Notes: generated from the letters alone by a model not told the origin. A DNA stretch of 64,000 nucleotides from Diplosphaera chodatii (GCA_032358165.1 JAALGY010000033.1:3162001-3226000); one strand, 5' to 3'; counted from the first letter of the stretch, positions 45,273 through 57,571 are shown. A program made the numbers and translations.

Positions 45273-46609
45273 TCACAAATCCAGACAAAAGTTGAGCTGA
45301 TCCAGGTGAAGGTGGAACGGCGTCTCGTCTGTGGACCCGAAAGACAGCTGCGACTCGTCATTGCGCAGCGCATACTGCGCACGAGGCAGCGGCAACTCCG
45401 CCGTGCCACATGCCTGCAAAGCATCACACACAATGAAATGGCTTAGAGCGTTTCAGCTTGCATGACATCCTGTCAAAATTCCCATGTAACCCTGTCGCCA
45501 GTTGTACTTGGTAATCAGCTGGGAGCATAGTCTGCACAGCAGCATCTGCTTGACAGGGACACACCTCAATGCCAAGGTTGCGGGTGAGGGGGATGCGGCG
45601 GCGGAGGTCGAGCTTGCCATCGCGAGCCCATCGCGCTGCGCCCTGCCCGCCCAGCATCCACTGGATGCCCACCACCGGATGCAGCGGCTGCTGTCCGAAG
45701 GACGCCAGCCCTGGCGCACGGCCAGAGCGGGTCAGGACAGCATACCCTCCGTCGTTGAAAGCTGCAGTTTCACAAACGCAGTTTCGACAGTTGTCCACAA
45801 GGCGGATCAGTTCATGCAGATGGCTTGCACCTTGTGCACTGCAGGCTGCTGTGAGGGCCAGCGCTGCGCCGCCGCCCACATGAAAAAGCTTCCTGCACGG
45901 CAACGGAGGGCCTATTTGTTGTCGACTTTTTGTTGCGACGGAGTCTACCAATGCGTGCATGAAACACTGAAACAAACAGCTGGACACTCACCTGTACTCC
46001 AGCTGCCGGTTCTGCAAGTCAAGATGCAGGCTGCCTTTGAGGATGACGTCTGTGCATGTGAAGCCATACTGAAAGCCTCGCAATCGCCTGCGGTGGGAAC
46101 ATGCCGGTGCTTGAGATCAGCGGGGTGCCAGTGAGGGAGGGCAAAAACTTGCCAGCCTGTACGTAGCCACACCACCTGCTGTAGGCTGCATGCAAGGTGA
46201 GCTGGAGCGGCCAGGCGGTGACACGCTTCCGCAGCTTGATCTTTTGCGGCATGTCATCGCTGTAGGTCAGGAGGAACTGCGGGTGCTGCAGGCAGATGCA
46301 TTCGCATGTTAGCCTGAGACTTGGCATCGCATCGAATCAGTCGACAGTACAAGTGCAATGTATATTGTCACCCTGACACTCAGCAGTGCAGACCTGCGCA
46401 AGGCTGAAGCGGTGTGTGCGAGCGGGGTCCGCTGCAGGAACTGGGCCACTTCTGCCACGCAGGACGCCTATGTCCTGGCCCCTGTCGATCTGCACCCCGT
46501 ACAGGCTGCCGCGACCATCACCGCCTGTGCCGCGTGTGCTGGTAGTCGCGCCGCGAGTGGCATGGCCATTGCCGCCAGTGCTGTGCCCATTTCCTCCACG
46601 CTCAGCCAT
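45273..46609 (-). CDS. Unrecognised protein, possibly beta-strand-rich envelope protein
   Basis: Six exons in consistent phase give 273 residues: 46609-46394, 46285-46176, 46087-45992, 45892-45831, 45761-45565 and 45413-45273. The N-terminal 60 residues are Gly/Thr-rich and disordered (GGNGHSTGGNGHATRG). The rest shows alternating polar/hydrophobic strands, such as FQYGFTCTDVILKGSLHLDLQNRQLEYR and DGGYAVLTRSG, then WARDGKLDLRRRIPLTRNLGIEACGTAELPLP and a last strand FHLHLDQLNFCLDL at the C-terminus. A strand-rich protein ending on a hydrophobic strand is what outer-envelope beta-barrels look like, and plastid OEP21 is a possible comparison. No motif proves this. The phase-consistent exons make the gene itself credible. 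Confidence 0.6.
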
Positions 46610-47029
46610 GCAACTGATTTCGGTACCTCAGCTGCACCCTGAATGGTTTGGTGCTGCAAACAACGTTACAACTGGTTTGGGCCTGCAGTGTAATTATCAG
46701 AGGTGCGCGGAATGCAGGCACTGGATCGGTGTGCGTCACTAGCAACTGCGGCGTCTCGCAAGTGACTATGTAATTTCAAGTGCAATATTTGTCGTGTAAC
46801 GCTGCCTTTACAAAGTAAACGACCACGCACGCTGTCGTCCCATGCTGGGTGTCCTCGAATAACACCCCAGGGCGGGCCAAGCTGTCCCCGAGATCGATCC
46901 ACTAGACGGGCTGAGGCGAGAAGATAGGCCCTGCAAGGCTACCGTGTTTGGACTTCTTCAAGTTTTGAAATGTCCTCAACAACACGCAGCACTGAAGCCA
47001 TCGGGTCCCTTGCTATCAATGCGCCTCTC
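46610..47029. other. Spacer between same-strand genes
   Basis: About 420 bases, slightly AT-richer at 46740-46860. Holds the upstream region of the 45.3-kb gene and the 3' UTR of the ankyrin gene. No gene seen. Confidence 0.4.
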
Positions 47030-48218
47030 TCATTCCTCTTCCTCGTCATTGCCAAGGTGCGACAGGAGCGCGGCCGTCGCCTTGTGCTTCTTTGCAGGCG
47101 GCTCTGCAGGCCCGCTCTCGGGCCCGATCGCAGGTCCGATAGCTGCGGCGCCATCTTCCGCTGCCTCCTCTGGCGCGTCCGGACCTCGTTCCCGTGCATG
47201 CTGCCGCTTGCGCCGCCCGTCTTCAGCTGCAGGAGCAGCTGCTGCTGCGCCAGCATCAAACGCATCCGCATCTGCACCCGGCGCCGCAGGTGCCGGTCCA
47301 GCGACGTTATCTGCTGCCGCTGCTGCATCTGGCACCACTGCGGGGTCTGCTGCAGCCGTGTCCAGAGCAGCTGCTGGTTTGTCTGCTGCCTTTTGTGCCT
47401 GCCGCTCCGCTGCCTGCAGTCCACAGTTGATCGACACATCTCACACCCAGACATGCACACATAGAAGCATCCGATGCTTGGCATACGCCGAGTATACGCC
47501 CTCACCTGCTGCAGCAGCTGTTTTGTGGCGTCGTCCTTTGCAAGGTCTGCCGCCGTCTTCCCTGCCCTGTTCTGTGCTGTCAGGCTGGCCTTCTTCTGCA
47601 GCAGTAAGTGCACCACCTCGTTGTGGCCTGCAGGAGGCAGAGAGAAAAGCTCAGTACTTAGTTTACTCGCTTCGAACACACGCTGTGTAATCAGGCACGG
47701 CCTCTTCCTCGACCAACCTGAAGCGGCCGCGAAATGCAGTGCAGACATTCCCTTGCGGTTCTTGCTCTTCAGGTTTGCGCCTGCAGGTGATGGTGCTGGC
47801 GTCAGTCGGGCGCCTTCCTCCGCCACAAGGCTGGAGTGGGATCCACGCGGTGCAGGCCTACCTTTGGCAAGTAGAAGTTTGACCACGTCTAGATGGCCCT
47901 TCTGCGCCGCAAAGTGCAAGCTGTTCATGTCGTCCGTCGCGGCAGCGTGCACATCGGCGCCAGACGCCAAAAGCACCTCCACTGCTTGAGCCTGCAACGA
48001 GCAATGTTGTTTCGTTCAGTCCCATATCACGAAGGCTGCCGTCTGCTGCAACACATCAGGCGGCATGACTTAGAAGGACTTGCCTGGCCCGCCCATGCAG
48101 CAAGGTGCAGCGGCGTGCGGGAGTGGCGGTCACGGGCGTTCACGTCGCATTGGCCCTGGGCAAGTATCTCGGCACACTTGGCTGAGTCCTCGCGTGCTGC
48201 GGCGTGCAGCGCGCTCAT
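47030..48218 (-). CDS. Ankyrin-repeat protein with acidic, alanine-rich tail
   Basis: Five exons (48218-48084, 47991-47862, 47780-47718, 47627-47506, 47413-47030) give 277 residues. Four ankyrin repeats are visible: ALHAAAREDSAKCAEIL, RTPLHLAAWAGQAQAVEVLL, NSLHFAAQKGHLDVVKLLL and SALHFAAASGHNEVVHLLL, with linkers SGADVHAAA and KGANLKSKN. The C-terminal 120 residues are low-complexity Ala/Pro/Glu with a basic patch (GRRKRQHARERG), PAKKHKATAALLSHLG and a DEEEE end. That tail resembles nuclear ankyrin proteins with NLS-like clusters. The intron after 48084 has a GCAAGT donor. Partners are unknown; ankyrin repeats only indicate protein binding. The start ATG opens directly into a repeat, so a 5' exon may be missing. 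Confidence 0.85.
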
Positions 48219-48462
48219 GCTATGATCGTGCGCCCGCAGGTGTCACACCGCAGCTGGCAGTTGCAAGTACTTGTCCCTTTCACAAAGCCTGATGTACCCC
48301 AAAACTGCGAGGTAGTTGAAGCACTGGTCGGTGCAATGTGATTATCCGCGTGAATCGCATAGTGGTCATGTGATCTACTAAACTTGCATCATGGTCCTCA
48401 AAATGGTGTCGGTCATGTGGGTCACTTTGTTGGTTGCATGGTAGTCCAGTCTTCATCGTAGC
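48219..48462. promoter_or_regulatory. Short divergent promoter of ankyrin gene and UTP23
   Basis: Only 244 bases separate the inferred start codons. AT-richer than its surroundings. No element identified. Confidence 0.4.
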
Positions 48463-49889
48463 ATGCGTCAAAAGAAGCACAAGAAGATCAACAGAACGCT
48501 GACGTTCCTCAAGATCAGCCACCACTTCAAAGAGCCATACAAGGTGTGCTGCATGCCGCCGGCCGCGGGTATGGATACCTTGATGCTGCACCCCTTGCTG
48601 ACACCTGATAGTGACGCTGCTCTCCATGCAGATAGTGTTGGACGGCAACTTCATCAACGCGTTATTGCAGACCCAGTGAGACCGCTGATAGTCGCACGAC
48701 TGCAAGCCATGCTGTGGCCGTGCCGTCATGCAAGCCTGTCAGTATTCAAGAGACAACAGTCTTCTCTACGTCATAATATGCACGCCATGAACGTGCAGGA
48801 CGGACGCAAATGAGGCACTGGGCAAGCTGCTGAGCGCGCCGGTGAAGCTGTTCACGTCCCGCTGCGTGCTGGCAGAGCTGCGGGAGCTTGGGGATGACTT
48901 CGCAGGTGCACAGATGCTGCTGCCAAGCACCCAACACGCGCCGTCTTGCATAGAGTCATCTGTTAACACCCGGTCGTTGATCGAATGAGCCATGTGCTAC
49001 AGGCCACAGATGTGCCAGAATGCCTTGTGTGTTTGTGTCACAGGCGCAGCCGTGGCGGCTCGCAACTTCATGGTGCTGCACTGCGGGCACGAGGACAACC
49101 CGTGTGCACCGTCCGAGTGCCTGGCAGATATAGTCAGTGAGTTTCATGCACAAAAGGAATCCACTGGCAGTCGGATGCCTGCGGGTCTTGGCGGCCATGG
49201 ATCATTTGCGACCTTCAGCCGCATCATGCATCCTGTGACACCATGGTGCATGTCGCTTGGCGCCTTGATCAGACCTCGCCACAGGATCATGGAAGACTGC
49301 AGCTGCCGTCTGCACTGCAGGCAGTGGGAACCCGGAGCACCTTTTCATCGCGACCCAGGACCGCGCGCTGCGGGGCCGCCTGATGGCGCAGCCGGGCTGC
49401 GCCGCGGTGTTCGCCTCTGTCAATGGGCTGCACCTGGAGGCGCCCTCGCACGCGCAGAAGGTGGAGGCGCGCGCCGCGGAGGCACAGCACCTCAGCGTGG
49501 GCCAACACGAGCTGAAGGTGGGGCAGGGTGGCCACTGCCAGCTGTGCGTGTTGTGTCCGGACCGCACTGTGTCCGGTGTTTCCACCACCAGCTGCGTATG
49601 TTGTCGGTTCAAGTGCGTCACTCGTTGTGGTTGCGATGTTGTGATGTGGCGTGCGCAGTCGGAGGCGCTGGCAGCGGCCATCCAGGAGGCACACCCCCGA
49701 AAAGGCAAGGGCATCTTCAAGCGCAAGAAGGCGAAGGGACCCAACCCGCTGGCCATGAAGAAAGCGAAGAAGCCGGCACAACAGCAGCAGCAGCAGCAGG
49801 GTGGCAGTCTTCAACAGAAGCCGCACCGCAAGCGTGCACGCAGGCGCAGCGCTGCAGTGGCAACAGGTGGTGCAAATCAGGCTGCATAA
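48463..49889 (+). CDS. UTP23: UTP23, PIN-domain rRNA-processing factor
   Basis: Component of the small-subunit processome needed for early pre-rRNA cleavage and snR30 release in the nucleolus. Six exons (48463-48543, 48632-48675, 48799-48905, 49044-49136, 49321-49517, 49659-49889) give 250 residues. The basic start (MRQKKHKKINRTLTFLK) leads into the PIN-like fold: IVLDGNFINALLQ, LFTSRCVLAELRELG, HLFIATQDRALRGRL and PGCAAVFASVNGLHLEAPS. A Cys/His cluster (HCGHEDNPCAPSEC) matches the zinc site of UTP23. The tail contains KRKKAKGPNPLAMKKAKK, the family's GPNPL motif, then poly-Gln and basic residues as nucleolar signal. The match in order, length and tail is strong. Donor at 49136 (GTC A) was chosen because it restores phase. 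Confidence 0.92.
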
Positions 49890-50335
49890 TCTGGGGCCTC
49901 GTCCTGTGCGATGAATGTTACCATGCAGCATGAGCCATCGCAACACATGCTGGGTGGCGTGCTCTTCCAAGGGAATGTTGCCTGCGTAACCCTGTGGCAC
50001 AAGAACGGCATTTAAGGTGGCACGAAGGTACTGCGTATGCGTGCATGTGCATCTACTCTTCTTCTTCCAAACTCGGTCACCTACACAGGTCAATGATCTA
50101 CGACCTTGAAAATCAGAGACAGCTAGGAAACTGTGTCGCACAACCGACTTGCATGTTTTCGACTTCACTTACGGAAATGGATGGCGCTGTTGCCTGTACA
50201 AACCCTGCAGAAGGATGGAGCGACTCCAAACCAGAAGAATTTGTCGAACCACCGACCCTGCTCATCGGAGCCTTGTGCGCTGGCGAGACTGCCATGGTGC
50301 TATTGCTCCGCTGCTGTTCCTAATCCAGCAGCCCC
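49890..50335. other. Spacer between convergent UTP23 and alpha-amylase genes
   Basis: About 445 bases of 3' UTR. No TGTAA motif noticed near either stop; no gene seen. Confidence 0.4.
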
Positions 50336-53300
50336 CTAGCGCTTCATGGGAATGGGCTGCGCTGCAGCGCGGCCGCTGCCATCGCCACGACGCAGCTCCC
50401 ACACAGCCCACTCCATGCCGCTGCACGCCAGCGCCCACTGCCCCTTCGTCTGGTCCTGGTGCTGCAGGCAGAACCAATGGCACGCTTCAGCCAGGCCATG
50501 CATGTCCGCTTCCACAGCGGCCAGTTCAATCACATTGCAGGAGCTCCAATGCAATCGCGATGGCTTGTGACGGGAGGTCGGGACGCAAGGCATACCGGGA
50601 GGCAGTCGCTGGGTGACCAGGAGCGCGGCCCCAGCTTCATGGCGACCACGCCATCGACCGTGGCCGCGTACAGACTGTCATCTGCCTCAACGATCTGCAC
50701 CTGCACTTCACAGGCAGGAGTTTCTGTGATGTATCATAGACATGCGGTTTGACTGTACCACTTGCCCTGCTGGCAGTTTGATCTTTCCATGAGCTGCAAT
50801 GAGCTGCACTTGGCGGTGGCGCGACCACAGTCAGCACCTGCGAGCGACAGTGCAGCCCGGCGCGGCGGCGCAGCTGTATGAGGTCCAGGATTGCCGAACG
50901 CAGCTGCTGCGGGGAGTTGGCCGCCTTGGCTTGCCGCCGCAGCGCCCTGCTGCCCTGTGAACAGTGGGCCACCTGGAATGAGTTTCATGTCACCCATGCC
51001 AACAATGCCCAAGCAGCAGGTTTGCAAGGCATCCCATTACTTCCTGAACCGAGCTACAGGAACTCCAGTCAAAAAGTTTAGTTCTGCAAGGGCACCATAC
51101 CTTGAGCTGTGGCGGAAGGCTGAGGGAGTCTGCGCTGGACAGCCGGTCAACAGACGCTGCACGCAGCTCATGGCTGGCCTTTGGGCTGAGGTTGCCGCCA
51201 TTGGCAATGCCGCCGCTGTATGCATGCCCCATGTTGCTGCTGGGCTGCGATGAGATGCTGTCCCTGCTCATCTGCGGCTGGAGGGGCGACTGCAGGCAGA
51301 GACTGGACTGCATCAGTATGACAGCATCTTGCACAGCGTTTCAGAGGGTGAGATGACACGCTGCATATGTCGAGCCGTTACACACAAGGCGCAGATTGAG
51401 CATTGAGCATCAGAGGACACCAACGACAACAGCGACCACGAGAATCACACGCCCACACCTTCAGGGAGCCGGCAGAGCTGAGGAGGCGCTTGAGGGAGCC
51501 CCACACGGAGGACGCGCGACGCAGGCCATCCGTGAACAGGTGGTCGTAGAAGATGCACGGCGTGCCCGGGTGCGTCAGAATGTACACGTAGCCCTGCACC
51601 AGGTGGTCCACCGGAAACGGCCAGTGCCCCTGCGTCGAACCTACGATAAGCCACACCCAGCAAACCATCGGGCCTGTCCGTTTGCATGCTCGTACCATGG
51701 GCCACCGCTGGGTATGCAGGTGATGCAGGTGGGAAGCCATGCTTGCAGCTGTACAGCATCCAGATGCTGGTGCACTTGGATCCCGACATGCCTGTATCAT
51801 GGTTGTCGATGAAGGTGACGGCACGGGCGGGCCACCAGCCGATCACACCGGGCGGCTTACCAGCAGAGTCACGCAAACGCCAGAACTGGCCGTGCTCCAG
51901 GGCCTCCTGTAGTATGCCCTGCAACATGCACAGCTGCACTGTCAGAGCATGCGCAGCTGACGACCAGCTCCACAGGGGCCGAGGGCGCCAAGCAGCAGCG
52001 TCAGGCATGCACATTTGCACTGAACTTTTACAGGGTGGCAGCAGTTATTCGAACCGAAGCTGCAACTGTAGTACCACTTGCACAGGCACCTTCGTGGTGA
52101 AGTCGAATGCTGCAGCGGTGCCCTGGGTGGCATCGCACCAGTCGACTGTCTGCTGTCTGTGGGCATCCTGCGACCGCAGGGCCACGGGTCAGACTCCCGA
52201 TGACGATGGATGTCTGCAACCAGTAGGGGGCTGCGGCCAGGATCCACACCCTGCACCGACCTGATTGTAGACCAGCTGCCCCTGGTCGTCGTACATGCAG
52301 GTGGACCAGAACTCGCCCACCACAAAGCTGGGCGCTGCTGCCTCCACATATTCCTACAGTTGATGGAGGACACGACCTCAACCAGCTTTACAGCTGGTGC
52401 AGCAGTGCGCGCTGTGCAGGAAGCATTGAACCATCAGCGGCAGCTTCTGGCCTCACCTTGACCCACTGCCCCGCATAGCCCTTACAGAAGTCCATGCGCA
52501 TGCCCTGGAAGCCGACCTCCTGCCGCAGCCAGCTCAGCCACTGCTTCAGGTCTGTGCGCACCCGCTCCTGCATCAAATGTGAGTGGGCAGAGTGTGAACA
52601 AGATTCGCGATGCTCATGCATACGCAAGTACGCCTAACCACAGAACTCTCAGGCACCATTTTTCCGAACCCTCAAACCTACATTGGAATGGTCCATGTTG
52701 GGCGCAGCCTCAAACAGGGCTTCCTTCTTGAGGGCGCCTGTGCCGCCGAACTCCTCCCGCTGGTTGCCGACAATGCAGGACGCGTCCCATGCAAACCTGC
52801 CAGTGTACTGATTCCACTTGCCGTCTGGGCCCTGTTCACGAACCAGACACATCAGGCTGCATATACGTCTGGCGGGTCATATGTGATAGGGCAGGACTAT
52901 GTATTGATGACACGCATATGTCCTGCCTGACCATGTCCGTGCGAGCCGAAACCATGCCCGCTTCACCTTCTGCTGGGCACATCTGTGGTTGATGACCACA
53001 TCAGCGATGGCCAGGATGTTGTGATCACGCAGCGCAGCAAGGCAGGCCCGCAGATCTGCCTCACTGCCATACGCTGTGTTCAGGCTGTCCAGATCCTGCG
53101 GCAATTGGCTAACATCAGCCTGTGCATTTACTTGTTGCTGATGTTATGATGAGGGCTGTCATGTTGCTTTGTCGGCCCATCCCTCCCGTTTGGACATGTC
53201 TACCAGGTGTTGAGCTTGGGGTATAGCCACATGCTGACCTGTGGCATGTAGCCCTGCTCCGCAATCGAGTGGCATGGCGGGGGCAGCCAGACCGCTGTGA

Positions 53301-53706
53301 CGCCACACTCTGCCAGCTCAGCTGCATGCCCCGACAACTGCTGCAGCCAGCCTGGCTGCCGATGGCTGTCACGCTTTGCATGCGACTCCCAGTTGAAGCC
53401 CTGACAACCAGTGGGCCATGTGAAAAGCTGATCGGGACGACGTGAGGAGACAGCCCAATGCACGTCGCGTCACATCACTTGGCTGAATACACTCGGCACC
53501 TGCAGGAGGATCTCGTGCCCAGTACCCGCCGGATCTTTCCCCGGCTCCGAGCTGCGGCACCTGTCTAATTTGCCATCTGCACGAGGGTGGATGTTCATAA
53601 GTGTACAGTGAGCTGCCATTGGCGTGTCGAACCTCGCATCCCAACAGCAGCGCAAGGCATGCACCAGGGATGCTGACAGCCCCGTCGCATGCGCACCGGC
53701 GGTCAT
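50336..53706 (-). CDS. Alpha-amylase, GH13 family, plant type
   Basis: Endo-hydrolase of alpha-1,4 glucan in starch breakdown. Thirteen exons in phase give about 591 residues: 53706-53500, 53400-53239, 53095-52967, 52831-52682, 52567-52457, 52353-52261, 52149-52090, 51918-51792, 51640-51459, 51289-51101, 50972-50838, 50700-50596 and 50461-50336. All four GH13 regions are present: [17 protein letters not shown] (nucleophile Asp), VVGEFW (acid Glu) and FIDNHDTG (third Asp), with [12 protein letters not shown] at the barrel start. The C-terminal sheet domain ends [15 protein letters not shown]. The intron after 51792 has a GCATGT donor. Exon 10 is a 63-residue Ser/Gly-rich insert not known from plant enzymes. 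The N-terminal 60 residues are not a clear secretory or plastid signal, so location is open. Confidence 0.92.
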
Positions 53707-54251
53707 GCCAAGGTGCTGACCCCGTGCGCACTGCGTGTCACGTTGCGCGCTGATCGGCCAGCAAGTAGTCCCGATGGAAGTTCAGAGGCCTTGCAGTTCC
53801 AGCTGCAGCGCGGCAGCTGGCCTCTGTGACTTGCCCTTCTTTACTGCTGTCTGAGGACTGACAGGTTTGAGTCATGGGTACTTATGATCCGGTCGCACGG
53901 TATGGTGGAGCCATGTGACATGTGTGTCCAGCCCTATTTGCGATGATTGAGGTAAGCTTGTCCACATGCATATGAACGGGCATCGGGGCAATGCTGTTCT
54001 GCAAGTTCGCAGTGTACATTCGCGCAAGTGTGCCCAGCTTTACGACTGCAGTACTTACGACGCTGGTGGCTCTCGTGGCCAAACCTGGCCAAACGTGCTG
54101 GGCACACAGCGTCTGCGTTGTCGTCCCCAATGACTGGTCCTTGAGGGTGGATCGAGCGCCATTGCTGCAGGTGTTGGTATATCGTCAGGAGTGGTCGATA
54201 TCACACGGTGCTTTGCCAACAGGGCTTGAGGCTTGACCATCTGCACCTGGC
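53707..54251. promoter_or_regulatory. Divergent upstream region of alpha-amylase and ABC1K kinase
   Basis: About 545 bases. Slightly AT-richer at 53880-54060. No gene supported. Confidence 0.35.
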
Positions 54252-57159
54252 ATGGCGCCTGTGCACTGCACAAGCGCCATGCGGTGCAACAGTGGAGCCG
54301 AGGCGTCAACCAGCTCAACGTTTCAGGGTCCAGCCTTCGCCAGCAGGAGTGCGTGCAACATGCAACAGCATTCACGCCTTGGCAGAGCGTCCAGCAGAGT
54401 GCCAGGCAGCTGGCCTCACCAGCGGCAGCCGCTGCTCAGACACAGCAGCTGTGGCAGAAGAGCTGAGTTGTTATCGACAAAGGTCATGGCAGCAGCGACG
54501 CCTGGCATACCCATGGCGCAGATGTCCAGCGAGCCCGGACGCGGGTGACGAGAGTACCCTTGTTTATGTTAAACGATGTAATGGGCTTTCCCGTTCCAGC
54601 AGGGTTGCATCGCCAGCAGGGTATTCATCCCCGCTGACTCTGCTGTCAGAGCACAACAGGTCATGGGACGATGCATACGAGCAGCTGACCTATGAGCGCG
54701 GCGCCTGCAACCTGGTGCAGAAGTACACGCCACAGTTTGTCAGGGACCGCGTGTTCGCTGAGCGCAACGCCACCTTGGTCATCATGGTGCGCGCACGTTT
54801 GCACATGTGCAACAGTGGACGAGCATCGCAACCAGGCTCCCTGCTGAACCGCTGAATCGCAACCAGGGTCCGCTGAACCAGGCTCCGGTGAACCGCTGCA
54901 TCGCAACCAGGCTCCCTGCTGTTCTTCAAGCATGCCTGGTTGCTTGGTGCTGCAGGGACGGGGCGGGGAGATATTGCTGCGGCTGGGCCTGTACTTTGGT
55001 GGGCTGCTATTGGACAAGCTGTCAGGTCGGGACAGCGTCAGTCAGGTTCAGCTTCGTGCATCCCAGTTGCGGTAGGTCCTATAGACTCTGCACATGCTGT
55101 GCGCGTCAGCTGCTGCTGCAAGGTGTTGGTGTCTACACCTTACAGTTGCGGTCAAGCAAGCAAGGCGCAGCACAGCACATTCCCACTGACATGCGTTTTT
55201 GTGCTTGTACAGCGAGACACTCACAGCGTTGGGTCCCTCGTTCATCAAGGCCGGCCAGGTTTTGGCCAGCCGCCCTGACATCATCCGTGAGGACTACATG
55301 AACGAGCTGTGCATCCTGCAGGTGCGCAACTGTGCAGAGTGCGGCTGACCAGGGCAGTGCCCTGGTCAGCCGCATCACGTGCCATGCACCTTTTCCAGGC
55401 ACCAGTCCGCCTGGTCCAGCCTGCCCCGCGGCCTCTGACAAACTTCTTGCTTCCGTTGCCTAGGACGATGTGCCATCATTCTCAGACGCCCAGGCGTTCC
55501 AGATCATGGAGGAGGACCTAGGCCGGCCCATCGCCGCAGTCTTCAGCTCCATCTCTGAGCATCCCATTGCCGCCGCCTCTTTGGGCCAGGTCCGAATTGC
55601 CTTCTTTCCTGCGGCATATCCAATTCATTTCGCCATGACGTTTGCGGCCGACCTGCTCAACATCAGCAAGCGCACCACACGCTTGACCACTGCCTTACGG
55701 CCTACCACCCGAGGAGTGCAGGCCTGTGTCTTCAACACATCTGTTTGCCTGGCAGGTGTACAAGGCGGTGCTGCGGGACACTGGGGAGGAGGTGGCCGTG
55801 AAGGTGCAGCGGCCCAACGTGGAGCCCCTCATCTTCCGGGACCTGTACATCTTCCGGCAGCTGGCGCGCTTCGTGACGCCCTTCGCCATGAAGAAGCTGG
55901 GCTGCAACGCGGAGCTGATCGTCGACGAGTTTGGCGAGAAGCTGCTGGAGGAGCTGGACTACGCGCAGGAGGCGCGCAACATTCAGGTAAGGGTCGTACT
56001 CCTTAGCCGCTTCTGGGGAAAGGCTGCAAGGGTATCCGCTCCACAACACTGACCAGTGTCGTAAGTGGGACCATGGGTGTCTCCTGACGAGGGCAGACGG
56101 ACCCACATAATCTTGCTTGGCTTCCGCTTGCAGGATTTTTGGGAGAACTTCAAGAACGACGCCACAGTGAAGATCCCGTGGGTACGGCGGGACCTGTGCC
56201 GCCAGCGGGTGCTCGTTATGGAGTGGATCACTGGGCGCCGGTGCACCGATCCCCGCGGCATCCGCAGCAGCGGCCTGAACGTCAACAACTTCATCACGGG
56301 CGGCGTGGTGTCCGCCCTGCGCCAGCTCCTGGAGTTTGGGCTGTTCCATGGGGACCCGCACCCCGGCAACATCTTTGCGATGGAAGATGGCCGCATCGCA
56401 TACGTGGACTTTGGCAATGTGGCGGAGCTGTCGTCCGGCAACAAGCAGACGCTCATTGATGCCGTGGTGCACGCCGTGAACGAGGACTATGAGGAGATGG
56501 CGCGCGACTTCATCAAGCTGGGCTTCTTGGCGCCGGGCACGGACATCACGCCCATCGTGCCGGCGCTGGAGAAGATCTGGGCCGACAGCCTCGGGCAGTC
56601 CATGGCGTCGTTCAACTTCCGCACCGTCACCTCTAAGTTCAACGAGCTGGTGTACCAGTACCCAATCCGCATCCCCGAGCGCTACTCGCTGGTTATCAGG
56701 TCGTTGCTGACGCAGGAGGGCATCTGCCTGACGCTGGAGCCCGACTTCCGCTTCCTGGAGGTGGCCTACCCCTACGTCGCCAAGCGCCTGCTCACTGACG
56801 AGGACCCGGCACTCCGCCAGCGCCTTATTGAGGTGCTGTTCCGTGACAACAAGTTCCAGTGGAAGCGGCTGCAGAACCTGATCCAGCTGGCGAAGGAGGG
56901 CACGGGCGACGGCCTGGACCTGTCCGACACCCTGTCCGACGGCGCGCGCATGGTGTTCCTGGACCCGCGCCTCCGCCGGCAGCTCATCATGGCGCTGACC
57001 GAGGACAACCGGCTCCACATCCAGGAAGTGCAGGAGCTGCTGGCGCTGCTGCAAGCTGATATCAACCCTACCAAGATTGTGCAGCAGACGCTGACTGATC
57101 TGCCCGCGATCTCCCGGCAGCTCATCCTGACATGGTCAGATCGTGTGCTTGCATCCTGA
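54252..57159 (+). CDS. ABC1K (aarF/UbiB-like) atypical kinase, probably plastid
   Basis: Protein-kinase-like ATPase controlling prenylquinone metabolism; algae and plants have several in plastoglobules. Seven exons (54252-54544, 54600-54786, 54956-55071, 55213-55321, 55464-55589, 55756-55986, 56134-57159) give 695 residues. The first exon is a Ser/Ala/Arg-rich leader of about 100 residues typical of plastid import. The ABC1 core follows: PSFIKAGQVLASRPD (KxGQ), PIAAASLGQVYKAV (Ala-rich loop), VAVKVQRP (ATP Lys), LEELDYAQEARN, GLFHGDPHPGNIF (catalytic) and YVDFGN (DFG). A C-terminal 230-residue region follows. The last exon, 1026 nt without intron, is by far the longest in the window. Subtype among plastid ABC1K proteins cannot be fixed by eye. 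Exons 1-2 join in phase but the start is inferred. Confidence 0.92.
54822..54921 (+). repeat. Imperfect tandem repeat inside intron 2 of the ABC1K gene
   Basis: Repeats of ATCGCAACCAGG, CTGAACC and CCGCTG alternate, with CATCGCAACCAGGCTCCCTG occurring at both ends. Purely intronic. Confidence 0.7.
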
Positions 57160-57571
57160 TGCAGCCGCACAGACGGCCAAGTCCAGGCTCGCATGGACGA
57201 CTTTCATGGTGATCGATTCAAGTGTGTAGCGGCATGTGCGGTGTCAGTTTGGGTGATGGTGCTCATGGTTCTGTGTGCGCCCGTGGGCAATGACTGAGCG
57301 GCTTGCTGCGGTGACCGAAGGGCCTGAACATGGCGGTGCTGCCATGTTCAATTTTCAGACTCAGTGTGCGCAGAATCTGCACAGTCCATTGATGTGTGCA
57401 CAATTTTTGAGAGCATTGCTGTTGCACCTGCAACTGAGTGTAAAGTACTGAAGCCTCCCATTATGTGTCAGATCATTGGAAACGTTCTCCACCTCTGCAT
57501 CCTCATGACCCTCAACTCCGATAGCGTACTACCGCACTTCCAGAAGTGAACAACATGTGAGCGCCGCCGAA
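57160..57571. other. Spacer between convergent ABC1K and DHODH genes, with TGTAA motif
   Basis: About 410 bases. TGTAA at 57439-57443, 280 bases after the ABC1K stop, is a candidate polyadenylation signal. No gene seen. Confidence 0.45.

Noticed and set aside
55732..57054. A 440-codon open frame on the minus strand
   Set aside because: Antisense shadow of the ABC1K kinase exons, caused by GC-rich codon bias. No family motif, whereas the plus strand shows all kinase motifs.
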